DNA of 64,000 bases from Sarcocystis neurona (taxonomy: Eukaryota > Apicomplexa > Conoidasida > Eucoccidiorida > Sarcocystidae): positions 1,384,895 to 1,448,894 of the forward strand of contig KL647307.1 of the NCBI GenBank assembly GCA_000727475.1, written 5' to 3'. Both the position numbers and the translations under genes were made by a program. How positions within the stretch are numbered: the stretch's first letter is position 1; each line of letters starts with the position of its first letter. Below are positions 26,801 to 38,700 of this stretch, piece by piece. The notes below the pieces were generated by a model. The model saw nothing but the letters and a program-made list of their open reading frames with translations. It searched no databases and was not told the DNA's origin.

Positions 26801-27453
26801 GCAGACGATTCAACGACATTTGGGAAAAGCTTCAGCAGCGGAGAAAAGCCAGACTTGTTGCGTTTGGGGAAGAACTGAGAGACAGCGAAGCAGAAATAAT
26901 AGGAGACATGCTTACGTCACATCACGTGGATGACGAGGAGGCTTATACGCTCCTGCCCCAGTCTGCATCTCCACGACAGTCTCAGGCAGTTAAAGTGGAG
27001 AGCGCCGAAGGAGAATTGTGCTTCTACTTGCCTAAGGGACGGCCCGACCTTAAGTACTTCCCGGATATATGGATCAAGTTTGTGCAGACACCTCCGCACA
27101 GACACACGTCCACCCCAGTCACCGGTAGGAGAAAAGAAGACAACTACGCAGAGGCAGAGGATGCTGCTGCGGAGCGCGTTAATGCGGGTGAAGGGGAAAG
27201 TATAATGAGAGACCCGTCGGAGGGGTGGCTGCGCTGGGCACCGGCCAGCTACCTATACACTAAAGGGAATGACCACTACAGGTGCATCGCCGTGAGTGAC
27301 GACCCCAACAGCGACACGACCGGCGTTCTCGGCAGCAGCTTCTTCATCGGTCATGACGTCATTTTCGATGTTGGAAACCACACGGTCGCCTTCGCTGAGG
27401 CTAGCTGCCCACGGATACGGCTGAAAGACAGACCCAGGGATTTGCCCTTATAA
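21472..27453 (+). CDS. ASP5: ASP5/plasmepsin V-like aspartyl protease, 4 exons
   Basis: This is an A1-family aspartyl protease of the plasmepsin V/ASP5 group. In Toxoplasma, ASP5 works in the Golgi and cuts exported dense-granule proteins at TEXEL (RRL) sites. Exons: 21472-22237, 22724-22814, 24210-24317, 25101-27453; the joins keep the frame and give 1,105 residues. A hydrophobic stretch near residues 58-76 may be a signal anchor. The first active-site motif LILDTGSS puts catalytic Asp at about 272. It is followed by FPCTTCKSCGAHIDPPF and further Cys residues, the Cys-rich insert typical of plasmepsin V. The flap reads RVSYMEGSS (about 326-334). The second active-site motif LLDSGTT puts Asp at about 570. 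A long low-complexity insert follows, and the fold closes with GVLGSSFFIGHDVIFD (from about 1063). No C-terminal membrane helix is visible. Assignment to ASP5 rests on the Cys pattern and the coccidian setting. Confidence 0.9.
23843..23876 (+). repeat. (TA)n microsatellite in ASP5 intron 2
   Basis: An uninterrupted TA run of about 16 units lies within the 1.4-kb intron 22815-24209. Confidence 0.95.
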
Positions 27454-29016
27454 GCAGTTCGTAGTCAACATACGACACGAACGAAGACGCGCGTCAAGAG
27501 CAGTACGAAAGAATTTGCTTTGTCAAGTCAAACTTGCATCTACCACGGAACACTTCTGCCCACGGTACAACGTAAAAGCACTGCTGGTCTGACTGCTTGT
27601 CTTTGAAGACAAAAGATGCAGAGCTCACTGTACCCGGGAGTGGAATAGTGTAGCCATACCACTAGGCAACCCGTGATCAATTTACACAGTGACTTTAACT
27701 ATTGACGACCGCCAAAGTTGAAAGATACAGCGAAAACATAAGGCTGGTGCTCCACGGATGGAGCTCCACGATTAGCTCACGGTGCGTGATACGTGCCGTT
27801 TTTAATGTAGGTGGACACACCTAGTCGCACGAGCGACACAGCAACAGTTTCACATGCTAGTTTCCCCTTCTACATTTTCCTGGAACAGACGCAGCGTACC
27901 ACGGAGTACGGTGGAAAAATATCTCCGTGTATGGATTCCACAGAACGAAATGCGTGGTTGAGTGCTCAAGAGCGCTCACGAAGAACCCCCTTGCTCAGAA
28001 TGCAAGCATCGGGTGAAGCGCCCTCTTGATTGTTACACCAGTCTGATCAAGAACAGGTCTCTTAATATATGTGACAACAGTTCACGTGCTCGCGAACACG
28101 GTGCACCTACCGGAAAACAGGTACCCTTGTCTCGCCTCAGCGAGTACCAACTGTCTGCGTAAGTTCGCTCTCATAAATCAACTGAAGACTCCGCTACCCC
28201 TTCCAAATGTACATGATTTGTGTGAACGTGCAGCACGCCGACAGGGTTCCAGCTCTGTCGAAGTCTCCCCCACCCACCTGCTATAAAGTCACCTCTTATT
28301 GCATCGAATATTTTTACGGAAGAATCCCCTTCGCCATCCAGCACAACACGACAGATGCTACGTGTGCTGCGCACTGTGCGAAGTTGGTCAGCTCACAGAA
28401 TATACAAAAGTACGATACTTCTGACAGCCGTCGCGCCTTCAGCTCGCACACAGCCTGCATATTTCTCACGAAAACTTGCATGCTCAGGCGCGTAGTGCAG
28501 ACTAGACATATTACTGTGGTCTACACTATACAAGTCGTGACAACATTCGACCAAAGCTACTACGCTCCTACATAAGGCTTCTCTCCCCGGTTGGACATGC
28601 CTTGTAGGCTAACTCGTGCCAGACCCCAGCAGGACGCAGTGATCTGCCCACTGAAGGTATGCGTCGATAACACGAAGATTACCGCAGCTTTACAGGGTGA
28701 CTATTCAGTGGCTATATAACACAGTCACTCCGGAATGACCGCTACCCACTGAAAGGCCAACAAGGTCGAAAAACGAGAAGTATTGCTTCTCCATAGTGTG
28801 CTTCTTCGATGAATGCACAGCTGCGGCAAGTAATCCACCTTTGATGCTTTCCGGTTTTTGAAGCTCCGCGATGGCCACCACACAAAAGCACGCCTCCACT
28901 TTTTCAATGAGTAATTCTTCTTTGACGCATCCCACTCAGCAGGCGCATGCCTGCCTTCTTTCTGTAGTAGCGGATACGAGGGAACAACACGTTTCTCTTT
29001 GAAGGAAGTTCCTCTG
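27454..29016. other. Intergenic region between the convergent ASP5 and AC19 genes
   Basis: The two genes converge, so this stretch should hold both 3' UTRs. No conserved exon is recognisable. A 76-codon minus-strand frame at 28705-28935 has protein-like composition but matches nothing I know. Confidence 0.5.
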
Positions 29017-29870
29017 TCATGCAGAGGTGGCAGATTTTGTAGCAGCCCTCCGCTTCTCGTAAAACTCTGCAAGGGCCTCGTCGTACACAAAATCCAGATG
29101 GTCGCAGATGTTCGCCAAATCTTCAAGACTCTCACGCAGTAGCCTCATCGCTGGCTCGCCTGACGTCACAAATTACGTTGTGGCAAGTGTGTGGACAGCG
29201 AGGAACCGTCCAAGCTGGCTGCCAGTCAACACATGTGGACAGCAACGAACCGTCCGAGCCGGCTATCAGTCAACATACAATGCAGACTTCCAATAACGTC
29301 TCATTTTCCGTGTGCCAGACTATGTGGACCCTTGGCTACACAGTTCTGCAGTTCACTTGCGATTAGTCGTACTTGCATTATTCAACTTTCTACGGGCCTG
29401 CTCTTATCCACGTTGGGTTATATACTACTCATTTCATTCCCAACAAGCCTGTAAAAAAGAGCTTACACCTTAACTCGATATCGACGCGCAAAGGATGTGA
29501 TTTATTACTTTCAGCACCAGCCGTCGTTGAGCCTTTCCACAATACCAAAAACACGCAGCTCCAGCTGTATCAGTTTGAATAATTTCGAAGCAAGACGTCG
29601 GGTAGGTTACGTGAGCATACCTGTGGTCTGCAGGCGAATGTTCATCTCCGGCTGATTCGGGTGGGGAATAGAATAGCCAGCGAACTGGACGCCAGGCTTT
29701 CGCACTAGGATTGACCGCAGTGCATTTCCAAGCGTGTGGTCCTCTCCCGTAAAGGTGAAAGTCAACTGCGAAGAGGTAGCTTGAGAATTTGCCTCTTTTT
29801 CGTCTAGTGCTTCGGCGATTGGTTCGCTCGAAGAGCCCGTGGCTCGTATTGATTCCTTTGTATGCACCAT
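29017..29870 (-). CDS. RPAC2: RNA polymerase I and III subunit AC19 (RPAC2), 2 exons
   Basis: AC19 pairs with AC40 to form the alpha-like platform on which RNA polymerases I and III assemble. Exon 1 is the complement of 29621-29870 and exon 2 the complement of 29017-29159; the 461-bp intron has a GTATGC donor and a CAG acceptor. The product is 130 residues, close to the roughly 133 of human POLR1D. Residues 43-52 read EDHTLGNALR, the hallmark of the RPB11/AC19 dimerisation domain. GYSIPHP at 65-71 and MNIRLQTTG just after it match AC19 rather than RPB11. Exon 2 adds a C-terminal helix (RESLEDLANICDHLDF). The start ATG is the first in frame, preceded by GTAGCA. Confidence 0.93.
29191..29278 (+). 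repeat. 44-bp tandem repeat, two diverged copies, in the AC19 intron
   Basis: GTGGACAGCGAGGAACCGTC at 29191 recurs as GTGGACAGCAACGAACCGTC at 29235. Both are followed by CA/GAGC-GGCT and CAGTCAACA. The repeat starts about 30 bp from the splice acceptor of AC19 exon 2. Confidence 0.85.
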
Positions 29871-32719
29871 TGCTACACGGCCAAATAGTGAGAGTAGGCC
29901 AACTGACCGTGATTTAGGAGGGAATCTCGTCTATTCATGCCAGCGTATAAGAATTCTACAAAGTCTCCGTCAGGACGAATCTCCGACTGCAGAAAAACAG
30001 TAGTATGGTGCAATTTCATATGTAGACGTTTGTTAAGTTCGAAATCGAACTAGCGTGCAAGTACTCGAGCAAATCGCCTCTGTAGGCAGCTACCGACTAC
30101 ATAAGTGTACTCGGTGATCCAATCAATAAGGGTCTCTGCTTCACCGCTGCTCCAACACATTCAACACACTGTTGTCCTCGGCCCGTCAATTTTTTTACCG
30201 TTACGCCCGTGCAGTCGTTTCCTGCGCACCAAAACGGCTTAGAGCTTTCCTTTTTCCGTAAAACAGTAGTCCTGCCCACGCGTCTTCGTCCTTTCCGATC
30301 TAAAAAAGTTTTGCAGTACTCGCAAAACTGCACCGTATTTCTTGGTACATGCAAAGCAAGAGTCGAATGGGGAAACACAAAAATGTATCGATTCATCACA
30401 AAATGTCTCGATTCACCGTTTCCCTCAGAAGTGCGCGGTGGTGAACGCTTCGCAGACGCACTGGACAAAGTGCACCACGTTGCATTGTTCCTTGGTGACT
30501 TTCGTCCGGCTCAGCGTGTTGACATATGATTTGTTTTCTTTTGTCCGGCACCGTCCTCGGCCGCCTTTCCATCATTTCATCTGTTGCATGCATCGACGGG
30601 GACAGACCACGTACCGCGAAGTCACCACTTCCTGGAAAAACTGTGAACAAGGGTCGCGCTGTAGGTATCGACATACGGTTGAAAAAACAGAGACTGGATG
30701 GTCATGGAAAAAAAAACGCCACTCTCCAGCGTGTTTAGGCCATTTGCCGAGGGGAGCGAGTGAGTGTAGTTTCATGCATGCCGACTGCGGCTGCGCAGCG
30801 AACCACAATATATATTCGAGTAAGTAGTATTTTTTTCAGCCCTCCGCCATCCAGAGTAGTGTAGATGATAATATGTAGATATTCATATATGTAGAACTTT
30901 TTTTCTGTCCCTTTGCCATACGGAATCTCCCACTCCACGGCAGTACAATATTTGCCCGCTAGTCATGTGTGAGGGATTGGTGGTTGCCCGCTAAATATGT
31001 GTACATGCCGTGCAACATGAGTTTCTGGTGCCGGATACCGGGGAACCTCCCGTGAAGCAGTGGTGCACGCGTTAGCTGTAGAAGGTGCTGTCCCCAGGGG
31101 ATGCCTTTGCCTCCCCCGCATGGTGCGGAAGACGAATCGATGGGCACCAGAATGGAGAGCGAGTGTTGCGCATCAGGTCACTGATTTGTGTCCAGCTCGC
31201 AACCTGGAACCTCCTGTGAGAACGTCTACGCTTGTTCATCATTTTGAGCTCTAGCTACGAGATGGAGGCGAGACGCAGGAGTGCATCGCCTGAGATTGCG
31301 CAACTCTTATCCTGTGAAGAAAACATCGGTGCACACTTGCCGTCGGAATTCCATACCAAACGCTGGCGGTGTGTAGCGTGTTATTGAATATATAGGCAGC
31401 TTTGTGCTTTCTGGTTGCTCCGTGGAGTTTCGTGAACGAGGTCTAAACTGCCCTGATGGACCGACAAGCGAGCATACGTATCATACCAGGAGACTGAGGC
31501 GGACACATCACTGCCGTACAGATGTCACCTTTCCGTTCATAGGCGCACTCCGTAAAGCAGCACTCGGTTCGATCGCCACGTTGTCCCTGTCTTTGCGGCG
31601 CCAAAGCTCATATTCGCTACAGACACTCTGTCTGTATGCATGTGAACCTTGGTTTCGAAATCTTGGTTGCTATCAGCTAGTGTGTGCCTAGGGGGGGTAC
31701 ATTATACAGATACGGGAATAGCAGTGTGTGTGCACCGGGGGAGCACGCTTGAATGTGACACAGCTAGCAGCCACTCGGTCTTGCAAATGCTCTACCCGGA
31801 ACACCACTTTAAGTGGAAGATCACCAGGATACCACCTGATAACCTGCGGACGTACTCAATTTGCGCTGGTCTTCATTAGTAAAGGGCCACGTGTCCATTT
31901 TCCCCGTTGTTCCGTACGAGTGAGTCATGAGAAGGCAGAGGGGCACGCAAGTAAATTTCTCTGCAAGAGCGGTACTACACATAAAACCCAGGCCGAACTG
32001 CTGTCATTCACCCTAAACCAGTAACACGTGGGTGCATCTCAAGCAAAGATGTATGCGAAGAACGCTTGCGGTATCAACGTGGTCGTCGCCGGAGTGCGTT
32101 GCTTGTAGAAAAAGAAAACCGCATCTCTACCGTCCTCGTGTAGTAAAAAAAGACGCGTATGATCACACGTGCACTACACATGCATTCTCACATAGACGCG
32201 AGCACACTCACCCGCTCTAACATGTCAAATGGAGTACAGGAATGTGCGGAGCTCACGTGAAGGAAAGTCTGCGTAGACAGCCACTCAAAGGTAGGCGTGT
32301 GTTCGCGTGCACAGCAGATTTAACGCCTGAGTGGCATTTGCCACAGAGTATCCATTTTGGTGCGCATGCGTCTGCAGAGGTCAGTGAATTGGCGTGTATG
32401 TACACTACAACTACATACAGGATAGTGTGAAACTTGCAACTCTCGACAGGTAATAAAGCTAATCCGTGCAGCATCGACTCTCTGAACCCTCTTGTGCCTC
32501 TTACGTTTCTGTGGAACTTTTACACGCAGCGTCAGCGTCGCACCCTTTGTACTCATCAGGTGGATACGTCAGTCCCACGTAACTTTGTTTGCCACTAACT
32601 CAGTAGCCGTAGTTTTCAAAAGGAGAATTTAAGTTCTGTAACTCTTCACAGTTTTTCAGTCAGCATATATTTTTGCGTGTCCCCTGAAACACGAGTGCTT
32701 GCGCTGGAGCTTTCTCAGC
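29871..32719. other. Intergenic region upstream of AC19 and HOP2
   Basis: AC19 (minus) and HOP2 (plus) diverge from here, so both promoters should lie in this stretch, but no defined element is visible. The only open frame I list is the cysteine-bearing one at 30097-30468 on the minus strand. Bases 30740-32700 hold no recognisable coding sequence. Confidence 0.45.
30097..30468 (-). CDS. Hypothetical small cysteine-rich protein, possible zinc-binding fold
   Basis: I do not recognise this 123-codon frame. From residue 46 it reads VQFCEYCKTFLDRKGRRRVG, then a basic stretch, PFWCAGNDCTG, and GQQCVECVG near the end. Three cysteine pairs (CxxC, Cx4C, CxxC) with basic residues between them would suit a zinc-binding domain. 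The first pair loosely resembles a U1C-type finger but lacks its histidines. No splice partner or upstream exon is evident. It lies about 230 bp upstream of AC19 on the same strand. It could be a short real gene, an exon of a longer one, a mobile-element remnant or a chance frame. Confidence 0.3.
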   Translation of the reverse strand: MSSASAKRSPPRTSEGNGESRHFVMNRYIFVFPHSTLALHVPRNTVQFCEYCKTFLDRKGRRRVGRTTVLRKKESSKPFWCAGNDCTGVTVKKLTGRGQQCVECVGAAVKQRPLLIGSPSTLM

Positions 32720-33337
32720 ATGGTAGCGTTCGCTGACGCTGCGAAACATGCAGGACGCAAGGACGGCAGGAAAAGAAGCTGGACTACGGAGGTCCCACCT
32801 GTGAAGCAGTCCAAAAAGAAGAAAAGTACGAAGCCCTCTTTGTCGCTTAGAGATAAAATACCTGCGGAACATGCTGACGCGGGTAAACAGAACCTCCAGC
32901 AGCAGCACCCAAAAAATGCAGGAAGGTGGTCTGCTGACGGGCCGTCCACTAACGAGGCGGATAGTGAAACAGGAGGTTGTCAAGCGACGGCCATAGGAGA
33001 CCCCAGCACGATGAAGCAGAATAGAAAAAGCTACGGCTGCAAGGGTGGAACGAGGAGAAAAAGTTGTGCTACAGAGGAGCCACCTGAGACGCAGACAGAG
33101 GGGAAGTTATCAGTTACCGAAAGAAGTGATTCGGGCCTGCATAAGGATGTGGAAACACCGAACAACTCCCTGCCACCAGCTGCTTTGCGTCCTGCGCAAA
33201 ATGACCTCCTACTCACTCGCTCCAAAAAAGAGGCGGGTACACTGCTCACAGACCAACTTCTGTGTATACCGTGTAACAAGAGCTGCTGTGTAGTCTGCGC
33301 GCTTGGGATCATTTCTACTACAACTGCCGTTGATTAG
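32720..33337 (+). CDS. Hypothetical Lys/Ser-rich ORF, possibly a 5' exon of the HOP2 gene
   Basis: From the ATG at 32720 the frame stays open for 205 codons, well above its surroundings. The predicted sequence is hydrophilic and low in complexity, with a nuclear-signal-like KQSKKKKSTK near residue 35, and ends in a short Cys cluster (CIPCNKSCCVVC). No domain is recognised. A GTAC donor at 33237 leaves phase 1, and a CAG acceptor at 33634-33636 would enter the HOP2 frame in phase 1, so it could encode an N-terminal extension of HOP2. A separate gene or a chance frame cannot be excluded. Confidence 0.3.
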   Translation: MVAFADAAKHAGRKDGRKRSWTTEVPPVKQSKKKKSTKPSLSLRDKIPAEHADAGKQNLQQQHPKNAGRWSADGPSTNEADSETGGCQATAIGDPSTMKQNRKSYGCKGGTRRKSCATEEPPETQTEGKLSVTERSDSGLHKDVETPNNSLPPAALRPAQNDLLLTRSKKEAGTLLTDQLLCIPCNKSCCVVCALGIISTTTAVD

Positions 33338-33378
33338 TCTGCGTGCTCCGAATCATGCTTACTACAACCGCTGTTGTG
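33291..33378 (+). repeat. 44-bp diverged tandem repeat
   Basis: TAGTCTGCGCGCTTGGGATC at 33291 recurs as TAGTCTGCGTGCTCCGAATC at 33335. Both are followed by TACTACAAC(T/C)GC(C/T)GTTG. It overlaps the end of the Lys/Ser-rich frame, which suggests the last codons of that frame are not conserved protein. Confidence 0.8.
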
Positions 33379-33572
33379 TAGCCGGCGCTTACAGAGTCAA
33401 ACGCACTTTGCCTATACGTACGACACGTATTTGTATGTAATTTTGAATAGTCTTAGCAAACTACTTGCACTGTTTCCTAGCAAGCAGTACATCTGTGCGT
33501 AATTCGTTCATGCATAGACGTCCTCAACTATGGGCCCGCGATTTTCAGGGGCGGTGGTCATAGAACAAGAGA

Positions 33573-35739
33573 ATGCTGGTAAGAGTCATGTGGCGATACA
33601 CTTGGTTCGCGACTAGCAGAAGCCGAGCGTGGTCAGAACTTCTGGATTCCCCCTTCGCCGACAATTCCTCCGCGGCCTCCGGACAACTCCATGTATCGTT
33701 GCCTACGGGGACGAACGAAACGATTTGTACAAGTGGTGCCGTACTTCATGAAGGTGCGGCACCAGACGGGAAGAAAAGCAGAGTGAGATGTAGCGCCGAG
33801 TCCACAACCGTCCAGAAGACCTTCAAGGCAGACCATAAAAAGCAAAGAACAGGAAGCCCTGATACAGTAAAGAGGAGGGTTCTGGATTATCTGACGCGGC
33901 AGAACCGGCCCTATAACGTCCAGCTGGTAAACATACCATCATCGTCTATCACTTTGATTAATTTTATTAAAGTACGAGTAGGGGCGCAGGTGTTTGACAA
34001 TCTTCAACGAGCCTACAAGAAGAGCGACATTGAACACTCTCTCGAAGAACTCGTCACCGAAGGGTCCGCCTTAGTTAAGGACGTCGGAAAGATGAAGGTA
34101 AATTCTAGTCTAGACAAGCGTTCGGAAAAAACAATTAACCGTTAATACAAACCGAGACACTGCAGAGACGGTTCTATAGTAACAGAATAAGAGTGGGTCC
34201 AAAGGTGGGCACGACTAGAAATACACCTTACGTTTACTCAGACGGGAGGCAAGCCGCGTAAGCAATATGAAAACTGCAGTTTTGTTGTCAGTGGAAGTGG
34301 GGACGCTTGAAGGTAAACGGGGGGCGTATTTGACAGTGGGGCCGGAAACAACAGCTGAAGCAAAAAAGAATGAACTAAAAGGCCCTAGAACATCTAAGTA
34401 ATCAGATACTTGATGGGTTTCTTGTTTTGTCGTTAGACACGATATCATGGCATGGGACGAGATGTCCCCCCCGAGAAATACTCCCTAGGTTCTCGAGCTC
34501 CAGCCCAGGCCGCTCTTTGTCGCTTCGTAGGCGACAAAAAGATAGCATATATTTTGCGCTGCTGCCGCCCCTCCTGCAAGACCTGAACACGCGGCAGGTT
34601 CAAAGAATCTTCCAAGTGTAACACCGCCGCAGTACAAATCGCTTTGAGCACTTTCTTGTGCAGGTCTACATGGTGGCGCAGTCTGAGCTCGGGAATATAA
34701 TGAGTGAAGAAGAGCATGCCCAAGCGGATAGAGAGCTCGAAAGTAAAATGATCAATAACGCACGCATCTACGTTTCGGGAACTGTTATCACGCCCTGCCA
34801 GCACTGCGACAGGAGATACAAAAAATGGAATGTGAGTCTTGTATTTTGTACTTCACCTGATACGTGTTTGATTGTCAGCAGAAGTGGCAGAAATTTTACG
34901 TTTGTATGCGTATCTGTGTGTACATTTATATATATATATATCAGTTGAAATCGCCGGTTTCCTCTGTAAGTCCTAAATTTATCACAATGAACTGAGCCAA
35001 CAATTTTGATCCTCTTTATGATGGAATTGTGAGCAATGGAAGAACATTACCTGCAGCGGACCTGAAGGCCCTTAGAGTGGCTACTGCCGAACATGCAAAC
35101 GCAGTAGCCACGGTTGCAAAACGTGATGCTGTGCGGAAAGAAATTTGCGAAAGTACGTTTTCTATTCTGCAGAAAGTTACTCAACTATATGAGAGGGTGC
35201 ACACATTTAGAGTTGCGGTATATTGCGCTATTAGACACTGATGCAATATAAACTGCGGGGACACACACATTGTGTATAATATACGCAGGATACGCATGTG
35301 CATCCCCTGATATGTGCGTCATGTATGTCGGCGCAGTAGGCGTAAAATAGACCAGTATTTCTTATTAACCATGCTGCCGAAAAACAAACTCTAGCCACAC
35401 GCTTCACGTACGCTTCCTTCACCATTAGCAATAACAGTGTTCCTCAACTTTGTCGTGTGAAAATTTAAGAAGTTTTTTCCAGCAAAAGAAAAGTTAAGTC
35501 AAATGGAGAAACGCGGCTCGCCAGGTTCGCAGAAGATTTGTCCAGGACTACTACAGAGGTACAGGGATCTCCACGGCCGTCTCCACGCCGAATGGGCTCG
35601 GAGAAAGAAACTGTGCATGTCTTTACTCGATATAATCGCGGAGCCGTTGGGGACGTCAGTCCAAGACCTTGTGCGGGTCCTAGGCGTGGAAGTCGACGAA
35701 GATTATATCCCAGATGATGCATATACCGCCTATAGTTAG
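33573..35739 (+). CDS. HOP2: HOP2-like (PSMC3IP) meiotic recombination protein, 5 exons
   Basis: HOP2 works with MND1 to help DMC1/RAD51 pair homologous DNA in meiosis. Exons: 33573-33926, 33990-34097, 34664-34742, 35057-35152, 35483-35739. All introns are GT-AG, and joining restores one frame of 297 codons. From residue 99 comes the winged-helix domain: VKRRVLDYLTRQNRPYNVQ, then VFDNLQRAYKKSDIEHSLEE and the G-K-M-K segment before VYM, matching the family's QNRPYS-QDVF-NL and GKQKIY. A coiled coil follows (from about 165 to 220). The C-terminal helices end EPLGTSVQDLVRVLGVEVDE and DYIP, as in HOP2 (F-EE-GIETDEDY). The first 98 residues are low in complexity and the start is uncertain; an upstream exon is possible. 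The first intron is only 63 bp. Confidence 0.86.
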
Positions 35740-38700
35740 TGAATAATACAATTAAAATTAACTGCAGATACACCCTGTGCACCATGAAACAATTTACGTT
35801 TTGTTCAAAATACCAATCTTTCCCCTGATAATCAGTAGTTGTGAGAACTAAAAGAAATCAGTCCGCTTTGGCTCCAGAAGAACGGGTACTGTAGATACCA
35901 CTGAGGGCGAACAGATTGGCCAAGGTGGTGCTGGACCAACAACAGGTACTAAACGAGAAACACACGCATAATCTCACTCCGCCGAACACACGCTAAAAAT
36001 ACGGTAATTAGTGCTTGCAAATTCCTCTTCGGCATGGAAGTTTTTGGTGGTTGATATGCGAACGAAACTTGCGTTGTGCACGATTCCTTGTGCTCACGCG
36101 CAGTCTCGCTGGCCTAAAAACGGGCCGACTTCGTTTAAACTGTATACAAGCGTGTTTGCGAAATGTGGTGTGACACAAAATGGAAACCTTTTTGACGATC
36201 TGAACTCGTGTACTTTCCGATAATGCTACATAACTAGCAGCACACCCAAGAAGTTAAACATCAGTAAGCGTTTTCTGCGGTCAGGAATGAGCTGCGGTTG
36301 ATGCTTGTTTGCTAAAACTACAGACATAGGTGTCAGGGTTCGACATGGAATGAGGCCTGCCGTAGTTGACGTCTTCGCTCACAATCATGATGGGAGACGA
36401 TCAACTCGAGTAACGATGTAACGGATGTAGAATTCCACCCTTCTCGCATGAAAATCCTTTGGTGTAAAAGAACCTTTCCCAGCTCGTTCATGCACATCAA
36501 AGTGAAAGCATGTCTCTTCCCCAAGATCCGAGGGATAACAATTGAATGCATGGTAACGACTGAACCAGGATCCCGCACGTACTGGAATTAGTTGCTTACT
36601 TCAGTTTTCGTATCGACTGACGTGTTCACGCAACCACAATGGATGAAGCGGTGGCTACTACGCTGTAAAGGTACTTCACGACGGAGGGAACAGAAGACAG
36701 TTTTTACCTCAGAAAGAAAACGGAAGAAAAATATAGAGTCGTAGTGACCGCGCAGCTCGCCTTTCTCCACGGGTCTAAGTTTATTCGCTGTGTTGAGCTA
36801 CTATTTCCTTAAGGCACGCGTTTTGCGGTACCCTTACAACTGCTTGTCGGCCAGAAACGTCACACTTGATGAGTCTGACTGCTGTATCGCTGACACACAA
36901 TAGATTATTCACCCCTATAACATAAACCCTCCGTAGCCACTGGAGATAATAAGGAATTGTACGGGCTATCATCCACTTCTTCGGGGTACACGATCACGTC
37001 ATGCAAATTCCCACGTCAGCAGCCCAGCACTGCAGCTGAAAAATCCAGATTACACTAGTAAACTAGGCGTTCGCACTCGCGGAGCACTCCGACATTAGTG
37101 GCTACGTTACAACTAGCATTACTCCTACTCGTGACGCCTCTCACTTCTACGCAGTGCCTATCAAATACCACGAGAAACATTATTTTATCACACGAGACTC
37201 CCTGAACGCTGAGCTAGTTTCCTCCTTCAGCCTTCGATGAGCGGCACATGTGGAATCTAGCTATTGTCGCACACACGAACCAGCACGGCAACCAGTACAC
37301 CCTCGGTCGACTTTCTTGCGACGGACAAAGCATCCGCAAGGTCATCCGAACCCACTGTGTCCCCATTTTTCTGAATACAACACAGAGAGATACGTTACTG
37401 TTGCTTCTTTTTCTGATAGCTCCATCCATCGGACGCGCCACGCGATTATAATGTTCTTAGACGTACGACGTCTACAGCCACAGGTTCCCCTGCAAGCACA
37501 GTGAACAGAAGCCGATTCCCCTGCGTGGAAAGCGCGGTTTTGGAAGCGGTCTGCTCAGGTTCACCCGCGCTACCTTACCTTTCCAACAGCGAACCGCCCC
37601 CTGAAAGTGTAACAATAGTGCTCTGAATGTGCATGCGGGTCACTACAATGCATATGCAGAACTATTACAAAATACAACGGGAAACATAACACCGCCGCAA
37701 GATTGCACGTCTGTGTGACACGGATGTGGCGATATTACATGAGCGTTACATGTACCGCGGAGACGCATATGCATGAAGTCAATAACAAACAAGTCCCACG
37801 TACAACACGTGTATGCGTATACGTACGAATTTTGACCCGTACAGACACACGCACTGTGTAGTCCACAACCACCTGTCCGGCACTTCCTTGGTTTTAGCCG
37901 AAACACGAAACGGACTTTAGACATAGTTCAAATCCCCAGCTGATTTCATGTGATTCAAGTGCGCCGCTGACTCTGTGGTTCACCACTTCCCATGACAAAG
38001 TTAGGATTCTTCACTATGCAAACAGATGTCGACTTCGGAGCACGGAGAGAGAGGCAGCGTCAGGGAATACAAACTGTTTGCGCATCAGAAGAACTCAGGT
38101 GAAACACGGAAGGTGTGCTCATCATCCCGCTTCTCTCTCCGAGCCACAAGCACATCCGCCAACACAAAATTCTTCTAAATAATCCGGTGTACAATCACGA
38201 AAGCGTAAACACGCCAAGGTACCACGTCCATGCAAGGTTACCAATACAGCTGTTTTGTCCTGGCCTTGGGCTACCCAAGCAACAGGCGAGGCAGCAACTT
38301 TACTTGCGTTCATCACAGTCGTCATCCGCATTGCTCAAGTATATGCTGTTAGACTGCCGTACTTGCTGTGAGCTCCTAGTGCCTGCTTCTTGGAATCTGT
38401 GAGCTCCTGGTGCCTGCTTCATGGAATCTGCTGCTGCTGCTGTACTTGAAAGCTTCATACTGAAACATCCTGTGCCCGCCCGTGCAGTCCACACTGGAAG
38501 AAAATTTACTGGGGGGAGCTATTCTCCATATACTGCACACCGGCTGCTGGCAACCGGCCACGACTGAGCGACGGTGGTAGTCAACCCACGCATTCGTATG
38601 TATGCACGCAGAAACGTCAGATATACACATATATAGATGTACATACGTTCAACTTACCTGTGCAAAAATTACCTCTATATATGTATATATATGTATATAT

